From Firm-04 sp045627405 (GTDB lineage: Bacteria > Bacillota > Clostridia > Oscillospirales > Ruminococcaceae), in NCBI GenBank assembly GCA_045627405.1, contig JAZQNP010000042.1:1-5694 (forward strand): a stretch of 5,694 nt of DNA. Direction: 5' to 3'. The translations under genes and the position numbers were made by a program. Below, piece after piece: positions 1-4,776 of this stretch. Position 1 is the first letter of the stretch. Each line of letters starts with the position of its first letter. Below the pieces are notes generated by a model that made no database searches, was not told the origin of the DNA, and saw only the letters and a program-made list of their open reading frames with translations.

Positions 1-34
1 AATCCCGGTCCCCGTCCGGGGACGGGGATTTTTT
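1..34 (+). terminator. Intrinsic terminator of an upstream gene outside the window
   Basis: A GC-rich hairpin is followed directly by six T residues (29-34). AATCCC at 1-6 pairs with GGGATT at 25-30, and GTCCCCG at 8-14 can pair with CGGGGAC at 17-23, leaving a G/G mismatch at 7/24. The central TC loop is too tight, so the last pair or two probably stay open. The T-run on the + strand means it ends a plus-strand transcript entering from the left. The stem's left arm may begin before the window. Confidence 0.8.
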
Positions 35-46
35 GTACAGGGAGGT

Positions 47-131
47 CCGGAGGGACCGCCGTCCCTCCGGCAGGGGTGTGGGGACAGCGTCCCCACAATG
101 TCCCCCGATCACGCCGCGCAAATTCTGATTT
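47..131 (+). repeat. Copy A of an ~85-nt two-hairpin palindromic repeat
   Basis: This segment reappears in inverted orientation at 5611-5694. Positions 47-116 match the reverse complement of 5694-5625 at all 70 bases, and 120-131 match 5622-5611. The only difference is one extra base around 118. It holds two perfect stem-loops: 47-56 with 61-70 (10 bp, loop CGCC) and 77-85 with 89-97 (9 bp, loop AGC). An A/T-rich tail (AAATTCTGATTT) lies at the inner end. It sits between the terminator at 1-34 and the promoter at 153-181. No coding frame is apparent. It resembles REP- or MITE-like intergenic elements, but I do not recognise a named family. Confidence 0.9.
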
Positions 132-152
132 TTGGGCGATTCGCGTTTTTGA

Positions 153-181
153 TTGACATTCTTTCGAGAATCGGCTATAAT
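153..181 (+). promoter_or_regulatory. Consensus sigma-A promoter for the C39-like lipoprotein gene
   Basis: TTGACA (153-158) and TATAAT (176-181) are both perfect hexamers separated by exactly 17 nt. Transcription should start near 188, giving a leader of about 33 nt. The AAAGGGG Shine-Dalgarno at 204-210 lies 10 nt before the ATG at 221. Inside the spacer, ATTCT (158-162) and AGAAT (167-171) form a short inverted repeat around TTCG. It could be a repressor operator, though so short a repeat may be chance. Confidence 0.88.
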
Positions 182-220
182 TAAGAAAAACAAATGTCAA
201 ATTAAAGGGGCGGCACAGAG

Positions 221-1057
221 ATGAGAAACAAAATCACACATCTTTTGACTGTAAGCTGCATTGCGGTCATCTGCTGCGGCTGCGGCACGCACGAGCAGTC
301 CGGCGGCGGGATTGTGCAGACGATCGAAACTCCGCCATCTGCTGCAACAACAACTGCAACAGAGACCACAACCGAAGCTGTGACGACAACAACTGCCGCA
401 TACGCCGAACGGGTGACGAAGGAAAGCGGCACTGTGCTGATTGCCGATGTTCCGCATCTGACACAGACGCGCAATTATGCGACCGCCTGCGAAAGTCTTG
501 CGGCTGTCGGTCTGCTCCAATATTACGGCATCGACATCGACACAGATACATTCATTGCGCAGTATCTGCCGGTCGCGGACTATCCAACGCTCGGTTCAGA
601 CGGTGCGCTGCACGCGGAAAGCCCGTGGGAATTCTTCATCGGTGATCCTGCGCGCTCCGACGGCTACGGCTGTTACAGCGGCGCGATGGAAAAGGCGATC
701 AACGCGATGATGCCAAGTCTTGCGATCGTGCAGCGCAATATGCCGCTGGAAACACTCTGTGCGGCTTATATTGACCGCGGGGAACCCGTCATGCTCTGGG
801 CTACCATTGACATGGCTCCGGTGCAGGAGGGACACAGCTGGTTTCTGCCCGACGGCACATGGTTTACCTTTCTGCGTCCCGAACACGCGCTGCTCCTGAT
901 CGGTTATGATGAAAATTCGTATTATTTCTCGGATTCTCTGGCGGATGACGCTGTCATTGCCTATGACCGCGCTGCCGTTGAAACGGCGTACAATGCGATG
1001 TATCAGCAGGCGATTGTGGTGAATACGGCGGTGCTGCACGCTGCATCCGGCAGCTGA
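221..1057 (+). CDS. Secreted C39-like cysteine peptidase, probable lipoprotein
   Basis: The 278-aa product looks exported and attached to the cell surface. Residues 1-20 form a short basic N-terminus and a hydrophobic segment ending in CCGC, where Cys21 is the best lipidation site, although the lipobox is unusual in having Cys at -3 and -2. Residues 40-60 are a low-complexity linker of Thr, Ala and Glu. Residues 74-268 resemble the C39-like peptidase fold (Peptidase_C39_2, YvpB-like). The motif NYATACES places a catalytic Cys at 90, with Gln82 suitable for the oxyanion hole; EHALLLIGYD gives His222 and YYFSDS gives Asp238. All three catalytic residues are present, so an active thiol hydrolase is plausible, but the substrate is unknown. 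The start is supported by AAAGGGG 10 nt upstream and a consensus promoter. The stop lies one base from the stop of the convergent mnmA, and no strong terminator lies between. The gene stands alone in its transcription unit. Confidence 0.85.
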   Translation: MRNKITHLLTVSCIAVICCGCGTHEQSGGGIVQTIETPPSAATTTATETTTEAVTTTTAAYAERVTKESGTVLIADVPHLTQTRNYATACESLAAVGLLQYYGIDIDTDTFIAQYLPVADYPTLGSDGALHAESPWEFFIGDPARSDGYGCYSGAMEKAINAMMPSLAIVQRNMPLETLCAAYIDRGEPVMLWATIDMAPVQEGHSWFLPDGTWFTFLRPEHALLLIGYDENSYYFSDSLADDAVIAYDRAAVETAYNAMYQQAIVVNTAVLHAASGS

Positions 1058-1058
1058 T

Positions 1059-2135
1059 TTAATGATACACAATCGTACCGCCGCCCAGCACAATCTCCCC
1101 GTCATAGAAGACGGCTGCCTGTCCGGCTGTCACCGCACGCTGCGGCGCATCAAATTTCAGCATCACGGTATCGGCATCAAGAAATCGCAGCACTGCGGGC
1201 TGCTCCGGATGCCGGTAGCGGATTTTCGCGCTGCAACGGATTTCGCCTGCGGGCGGCGCGCCGGAGATCCAGTTGACATCGCGCACTGTAACCGTATCGG
1301 AGAACAGATCTGCATGATCTCCGATGATGACGCGGTTCTTTGCCGCATCAATCCCGCAGACATAAGCAACTTTTCCGAGTTCAAGTCCGAGTCCGCGCCG
1401 CTGTCCGACTGTGTAATGAATGATGCCCTGATGTCTGCCGAGTACATTGCCGGCGGTATCCACAAAATCACCCGGTTCTGCATGGGTGCCGGTCTGCATT
1501 TCGATGACGCGGGCATAGTCTCCGTCCGGCACAAAGCAAATATCCTGCGAATCCCGTTTCTGTGCATTGACAAAGCCCTGTGCGGCTGCAATTTCACGCG
1601 TCTGTGATTTTTGCAGTTCGCCCAGCGGAAACAGTATATGCGAAAGCTGCGCCTGCGTCAGCATGTAGAGCACATAGCTCTGATCCTTTGACGCATCCGC
1701 GGCTTTTTTCAGCAGATAGCCGGTTTCTGTCTGTTCGATCCGTGCATAGTGACCGGTGACGATCTTATCGCATCCGAGTTGCTGCGCACGGGCGAGGAGC
1801 TGTTCAAATTTCATGAAGCGGTTGCAGTCGATGCAGGGGTTTGGCGTTTCCCCGCGCAGATAACATGCGGTGAATTTTCCGATGACCTGCTCGCGGAACT
1901 GCTCGGTAAAATTGAAAACATAATAGGGCATGCCGAGCCGGAAGGCGACACTGCGTGCGTCCTCTACGTCGTCGAGGGAACAGCAGGTTCTGCTCCGCTC
2001 GATGCCCGCGTCCTCATTTTCATACAGCTTCATGGTGCAGCCGATGCAGGAATATCCTGCCTGTACCGTCAGATAAGCGGCGACGCTGGAATCCACGCCG
2101 CCGCTCATCGCAATCAATGCCTTTCCGCTCATCAT
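1059..2135 (-). CDS. mnmA: tRNA-specific 2-thiouridylase MnmA
   Basis: This cytosolic enzyme activates C2 of wobble uridine 34 in tRNA-Lys, -Glu and -Gln with ATP and installs sulfur, giving the s2U core of (c)mnm5s2U. The 358-aa length is normal for the family. Visible motifs are the PP-loop SGGVDSS at 11-17, NPCIDCN with Cys101 and Cys104, TGHYAR at 127-132, and SQDICFVPDGDY with Cys200. Cys104 and Cys200 match the catalytic pair. Cys101 occupies a position that is Asp in Escherichia coli. GQRRGLGL at 244-251 and a C-terminal beta domain complete the protein. The start is ATGATG immediately after the iscU stop (TGAATGATG); either Met could be used, since neither has a clear Shine-Dalgarno, which suggests translational coupling to iscU. 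As third gene of the operon it can receive sulfur from the IscS encoded upstream. Its 3' end faces the peptidase gene with a one-base gap. Confidence 0.96.
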   Translation of the reverse strand: MMSGKALIAMSGGVDSSVAAYLTVQAGYSCIGCTMKLYENEDAGIERSRTCCSLDDVEDARSVAFRLGMPYYVFNFTEQFREQVIGKFTACYLRGETPNPCIDCNRFMKFEQLLARAQQLGCDKIVTGHYARIEQTETGYLLKKAADASKDQSYVLYMLTQAQLSHILFPLGELQKSQTREIAAAQGFVNAQKRDSQDICFVPDGDYARVIEMQTGTHAEPGDFVDTAGNVLGRHQGIIHYTVGQRRGLGLELGKVAYVCGIDAAKNRVIIGDHADLFSDTVTVRDVNWISGAPPAGEIRCSAKIRYRHPEQPAVLRFLDADTVMLKFDAPQRAVTAGQAAVFYDGEIVLGGGTIVYH

Positions 2136-2576
2136 TCAAACCGAGCAGCTCGGTTCCGGTGCTTCCTTGAACTGTTCCGGATCATAGGAAATACCGTTGC
2201 GGTCATAATAATCCTTGACAGCCGCCTTGATCGCCTCTTCTGCGAGGACAGAGCAGTGCAGCTTATGTGCCGGCAGTCCGTCGAGGGCTTCTGTCACCGC
2301 TTTGTTCGTCAGTTGGAGTGCGTCCGAGAGCGGCTTGCCCATGATCAGTTCGGTTGCCATCGAGCTGGATGCAATCGCACTGCCGCAGCCGAATGTCTCA
2401 AACTTGACATCCGATACAACTTCGCTGCCGCGTTCTCCCTCGATTTTCAGATAGATCTTCATAATATCGCCGCACTTGGCGTTGCCGACTTCACCGATGC
2501 CGTTTGCATCCTCGATCACGCCGACATTCCGCGGATTGCGGAAATGATCCATAACCTTTTCGCTGTAAAGTGCCAT
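2136..2576 (-). CDS. iscU: Fe-S cluster assembly scaffold IscU (clostridial NifU-like)
   Basis: This 146-aa protein is the scaffold on which nascent Fe-S clusters are assembled from iron and IscS-derived sulfur before transfer to target proteins. All three cluster-ligand cysteines are present: Cys35 in NAKCGD, Cys64 in FGCGSAIASSS and Cys108 in LHCSV. Asp37 of the CGD motif is there too, the residue linked to cluster release. The N-terminus (YSEKVMDHFRNPRNVG) is typical of the family. Residues 130-146 form a short acidic tail with an extra Cys144 near the end. There is no C-terminal Nfu or ferredoxin-like domain, so this is the short U-type rather than full nitrogenase NifU. The ATG follows the iscS stop by 9 nt, and its GAGGGA Shine-Dalgarno overlaps that stop codon. 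The coding end abuts mnmA with no gap. The operon lacks iscR, iscA, hscA, hscB and fdx, the usual clostridial condition. Confidence 0.96.
   Translation of the reverse strand: MALYSEKVMDHFRNPRNVGVIEDANGIGEVGNAKCGDIMKIYLKIEGERGSEVVSDVKFETFGCGSAIASSSMATELIMGKPLSDALQLTNKAVTEALDGLPAHKLHCSVLAEEAIKAAVKDYYDRNGISYDPEQFKEAPEPSCSV
2139..2155 (-). promoter_or_regulatory. Hairpin at the iscU/mnmA junction
   Basis: A perfect 7-bp stem (AACCGAG with CTCGGTT, loop of three) covers the last codons of iscU and ends right at its TGA stop, immediately before the mnmA ATGATG. No T-run follows, so it is not a terminator. Any weak ribosome-binding sequence for mnmA would lie in or next to it. Ribosomes finishing iscU would melt it, which fits coupled re-initiation at mnmA. 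It could also be incidental. Confidence 0.4.
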
Positions 2577-2585
2577 AATCTTCCC

Positions 2586-3773
2586 TCACATCAATACAAA
2601 GTCCGTCTTGCCTGCCATCTGGCTCCGCCAGATCGGAGACATGTTTCTCAGATATTCCACGACCGCCTTGACTTCACGGATCAGCGTGTCAATGTCCTCC
2701 TCGGTAGTATCCTCACCGAGCGAGAGACGCAGCGAGCCGTGCGCGACCTCATGCGGTCTGCCGATTGCCATAATGACGTGACTCGGGTCGAGCGAGCCGG
2801 AGGTACATGCACTGCCGGAGGATGCGCAGATGCCCTTGTCGTCGAGCAGCAGCAGCATGGATTCTCCCTCAATCGCCTCAAAGCAGAAGCTGACATTCGA
2901 GGGCAGACGGCGAACCGCATCGCCGTTTAAAATGCTGTGCGGAATCTCGCTCAATCCTGCGATGAGCCGGTCGCGCAGCCGGATGAGCCGTGCATTGTTT
3001 TCATCGAGATGCGCAAGGTTTTCTTCGAGTGCGGCTGCCATGCCTGCAATCGCCGGAATATTCTCCGTGCCGGCACGCTTATTGCGCTCCTGTGCGCCGC
3101 CGTAAATCAGATTTTCGAGGCGGATGCCCTTCTTTGCATACAGTACGCCGATGCCCTTGGGTCCGTGGAACTTATGACCGGAAAGCGAGAGCATGTCGAT
3201 ATTCTCTGCCTGCACATCAATATGCAGATGCCCCACAGCCTGTACCGCGTCCGTGTGGAACAGCACGCCCTTTTCGCGGCAGACTGTGCCGATCTCAGCA
3301 ATCGGCTGCACGGTGCCGATCTCATTGTTCGCGTACATGACCGTTACAAGGCAGGTATCCTCGCGGATTGCCGCGGCAACCTCTTCTGCCGTGACGATGC
3401 CGTTCTCATGGACATCGAGCAGTGTGATCTCGAAGCCTTCTTTTTTCAGCGCATCGAGCGTATGCAGCACCGCGTGATGCTCAAACGCTGTCGAGATAAT
3501 ATGTTTCTTTCCTTTTTTCGCACCGAGTGCCGCCGCAGTCCGGATCGCCTGATTGTCCGCTTCGCTGCCGCCGGAGGTAAAGGTGATTTCCTTCGGGTCT
3601 GCGCCAAGGCATTTTGCGATGCGTGCCCTGGCGTCTTCAAGTGCTTCCTTTGCATCCTGTCCGAACGCATACAGGCTGGACGGATTTCCGAAATGCTCCT
3701 CCATATAGGGCAGCATCGCAGCAATCGCCGCCTTGCTCATCTTTGTCGTTGCGGCATTGTCTGCATAGATCAT
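2586..3773 (-). CDS. iscS: Cysteine desulfurase, NifS/IscS family
   Basis: This PLP enzyme converts L-cysteine to L-alanine and holds the released sulfur as a persulfide for IscU and, probably, MnmA. The 395-aa length fits class I desulfurases. Landmarks in order are the N-terminal YADNAATT (3-10), FTSGGSEADN (65-74), EHHAVL with His99 stacking on PLP, YANNEIG (147-153), HTDAVQAVG (173-181), and SLSGHKFHGPKG (196-207) with the Schiff-base Lys201. The active-site loop ASSGSACTSG (317-326) carries the persulfide Cys323, and Arg349 lies in SLRLSLG, a substrate-binding region. A tail of about 20 residues follows the core. The ATG has an excellent AAGGAGG (3787-3781) seven nt upstream. It is the first gene of the iscS-iscU-mnmA operon, and its promoter carries a twin inverted repeat suggesting control by an Rrf2-type repressor encoded elsewhere. 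IscS rather than the SUF-type SufS is supported by the SSGSAC loop and the iscU neighbour. Confidence 0.96.
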   Translation of the reverse strand: MIYADNAATTKMSKAAIAAMLPYMEEHFGNPSSLYAFGQDAKEALEDARARIAKCLGADPKEITFTSGGSEADNQAIRTAAALGAKKGKKHIISTAFEHHAVLHTLDALKKEGFEITLLDVHENGIVTAEEVAAAIREDTCLVTVMYANNEIGTVQPIAEIGTVCREKGVLFHTDAVQAVGHLHIDVQAENIDMLSLSGHKFHGPKGIGVLYAKKGIRLENLIYGGAQERNKRAGTENIPAIAGMAAALEENLAHLDENNARLIRLRDRLIAGLSEIPHSILNGDAVRRLPSNVSFCFEAIEGESMLLLLDDKGICASSGSACTSGSLDPSHVIMAIGRPHEVAHGSLRLSLGEDTTEEDIDTLIREVKAVVEYLRNMSPIWRSQMAGKTDFVLM

Positions 3774-3827
3774 GGGGATTCCTCCTTATCAGTTCGCCGC
3801 AGAAACACGGCGGACACAAACATTTAA

Positions 3828-3843
3828 CTACCTGTAAAGTAGG
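3828..3843 (-). promoter_or_regulatory. Probable operator O1 (Rrf2/IscR-like), downstream of the start site
   Basis: On the minus strand the site reads CCTACTTTACAGGTAG, an inverted repeat with CTAC and GTAG arms. It lies at or just after the predicted transcription start of the isc operon, where a bound protein would block initiation or early elongation. It shares CCTACTT.ACA and a GGTAG end with O2. Assignment to an Rrf2-family Fe-S or cysteine sensor is inferred from the operon's role, not shown directly. Confidence 0.55.
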
Positions 3844-3850
3844 CAATTAC

Positions 3851-3879
3851 AGTATAGCACCAATCTACCTATTTGTCAA
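3851..3879 (-). promoter_or_regulatory. Promoter of the iscS-iscU-mnmA operon
   Basis: Read on the minus strand, TTGACA (3879-3874) and TATACT (3856-3851) are separated by 17 nt, with TG one base before the -10 (extended -10). The predicted start is near 3844, giving a leader of about 70 nt. The leader contains a small stem (3812-3808 with 3799-3795) before the iscS Shine-Dalgarno. The -35 lies inside one inverted repeat, and a second inverted repeat starts at the predicted +1. Confidence 0.85.
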
Positions 3880-3884
3880 GTAGG
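3865..3884 (-). promoter_or_regulatory. Probable operator O2 (Rrf2/IscR-like), overlapping the -35
   Basis: On the minus strand this site begins CCTACTTGACA and ends ATAGGTAG, an inverted repeat with wider arm spacing than O1. The -35 hexamer TTGACA lies inside it, so occupancy would exclude RNA polymerase. Its centre is about 39 nt from that of O1. The two-site layout looks like repression of the isc promoter. Confidence 0.55.
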
Positions 3885-4120
3885 AAGAAGTGAAAATCGG
3901 GTGAAAATCATGCCCCCGGTACCGCTCTTTCTCATTATTGACAGAGAATATACAGATTATTCCATCTTCGCGCTTCCTGCACGTTTCCGCAGCGTTCGAC
4001 ATACAATAATACAAAAAAGCCGGCAGCCTGATTATAGAGCTCTTTCGCTGGGCAAACTGAAATCAGCAGCCCGATACATCAGGTATGCAAAAAACGAAAG
4101 ATGAAAGGAAACAGCGAGTT
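3885..4120. other. Divergent intergenic region between iscS and mazF
   Basis: No convincing gene is seen here. GTGAAAATC occurs twice in tandem (3890-3898 and 3901-3909). A TTGACA at 3938-3943 on the + strand could be the mazF -35, but no good -10 lies 16-18 nt downstream (TCCATC at 3961). TACAAT at 4003-4008 lacks a matching -35. The mazF promoter therefore stays unresolved. A 67-codon GTG-start frame (3901-4104) ends 16 nt before mazF, but it has no Shine-Dalgarno and its predicted product is basic and unlike a MazE antitoxin. Confidence 0.5.
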
Positions 4121-4510
4121 ATGTTGACAGTCAAACGCGGAGAGATTTACTATGCAGACCTCAGTCCGGTGGTGGGGTCGGAGCAGGGCGGCATCCGTCC
4201 GGTGCTGATCATCCAGAATGATGTCGGCAACCGGTACAGCCCGACCGTGATTGCAGCAGCAATCACAAGCAGGTGCGGAAAAGCAAAGCTCCCGACACAC
4301 ATTTCCCTCAGTGCCGAAAGCTGCGGTCTGACGAAGGACAGCATCATTCTGCTGGAACAGATCCGTACCATTGACAAGCAACGGCTGAAAAGCTGTATGG
4401 GAGAGGTCCCCGAAGATGTGCTGCGCGAGGTGGACAACGCACTGGAAATCAGCTTCGGACTGATTCCCCGTCCGCGCCGCAGCACCGCAGGAACGCGTCT
4501 GCGCTCATGA
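4121..4510 (+). CDS. mazF: MazF/EndoA-family mRNA endoribonuclease toxin
   Basis: The 129-aa product closely resembles Bacillus EndoA (NdoA), a ribosome-independent RNase that cuts mRNA at short specific sequences. Family signatures are VKRGEIYYADLSPVVGSEQGG at the N-terminus, RPVLIIQND with Arg26, AAAITS with Thr49 (the two residues aligning with the EndoA catalytic Arg25 and Thr48), KAKLPTH (54-60) and LLEQIRTIDKQRL (77-89). The toxin therefore looks intact. The last 14 residues are a basic Arg/Pro-rich extension beyond the usual end. I chose ATG 4121 over the in-frame ATG 4085: the protein then begins MLTVKRG, like EndoA, and AAAGGAA at 4104-4110 lies 10 nt upstream, whereas 4085 has no useful site. 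No antitoxin gene of the MazE/NdoAI type lies upstream or downstream, so the partner is missing, distant or unrecognised. A terminator directly follows, making it monocistronic. Confidence 0.93.
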   Translation: MLTVKRGEIYYADLSPVVGSEQGGIRPVLIIQNDVGNRYSPTVIAAAITSRCGKAKLPTHISLSAESCGLTKDSIILLEQIRTIDKQRLKSCMGEVPEDVLREVDNALEISFGLIPRPRRSTAGTRLRS

Positions 4511-4529
4511 ATGTAACGTGCAGACAGAG

Positions 4530-4567
4530 AGCGGGAGCCGTCAGCCTTCGGCTCCCGCTTTCTATTA
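4530..4567 (+). terminator. Intrinsic terminator of mazF
   Basis: An 11-bp perfect stem (AGCGGGAGCCG at 4530-4540 with CGGCTCCCGCT at 4549-4559) closes an 8-nt loop. A modest T-rich tail follows (TTTCTATT). It starts 19 nt after the mazF stop and separates mazF from the promoter at 4575. The short U-tract suggests some readthrough. Confidence 0.85.
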
Positions 4568-4574
4568 TGCGCAC

Positions 4575-4603
4575 TTGCTTTTTTTGTGCGGATATGCTAT
4601 ACT
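4575..4603 (+). promoter_or_regulatory. Extended -10 promoter for the phosphoesterase gene
   Basis: TTGCTT (4575-4580) is followed after 17 nt by TATACT (4598-4603), with TG at 4595-4596 giving an extended -10. It starts just after the mazF terminator. The predicted start near 4610 gives an unusually long leader of about 160 nt before the GTG at 4773, enough room for a leader ORF or RNA structure. Confidence 0.8.
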
Positions 4604-4641
4604 GAAAACATCCGATATACAAAACAGCGAGGCGAATTCAG

Positions 4642-4776
4642 ATGCGCAGCGGATTCGATTCCGCATACAGCCGCCTGTGCGCGGCAGCGCGGCGGAGGGA
4701 ATCCCCGCATGCTTCTCGGATTATGACTTCTCATATGTCAACTTTTGTCCCGAAAGGAGATCTGATAAACCAGTGA
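4642..4776 (+). CDS. Possible 44-aa leader ORF upstream of the phosphoesterase
   Basis: This short ATG-initiated frame lies inside the phosphoesterase leader, after the promoter at 4575. A GAGG at 4629-4632 is 9 nt before the ATG. The peptide starts MRSGFDSAYSRLC, has an Arg-rich middle (RRRE at 17-20) and ends VPKGDLINQ. Internal Met codons at 28 and 32 offer shorter versions. Its TGA (4774-4776) overlaps the GTG start of the next gene as GTGA, the classic arrangement for translational coupling, and the next gene's Shine-Dalgarno lies within its codons. I recognise no family. It may be a regulatory leader peptide, a small protein, or a chance ORF in a GC-rich leader. Confidence 0.35.
   Translation: MRSGFDSAYSRLCAAARRRESPHASRIMTSHMSTFVPKGDLINQ

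Noticed and set aside
596..1105. 169-codon minus-strand open frame
   Set aside because: It is antisense to the C39-like peptidase gene and overlaps the mnmA 3' end. It has no ribosome-binding site or domain.
1749..2930. 393-codon plus-strand open frame
   Set aside because: It runs antisense across mnmA, iscU and iscS, whose motifs are unmistakable. The product is His/Cys/Arg-rich with no family signature, as expected for a GC-rich antisense frame.
2937..3827. 296-codon plus-strand open frame
   Set aside because: It is antisense to iscS, runs into the isc promoter region, and shows no recognisable domain.
3901..4104. 67-codon frame upstream of mazF as a candidate antitoxin
   Set aside because: It has a GTG start without a Shine-Dalgarno, a basic product, and no MazE-like DNA-binding or acidic toxin-binding features. 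The position alone is suggestive, so it is kept only as a caveat.
4085..4120. Upstream ATG 4085 for mazF
   Set aside because: It lacks a usable Shine-Dalgarno and adds a 12-residue charged extension not seen in EndoA.
4518..4772. N-terminal extension of the phosphoesterase to the GTG at 4518
   Set aside because: It would translate through the mazF terminator and begins upstream of the gene's own promoter. The extension has no homology-like features, and GTG 4773 has a Shine-Dalgarno.
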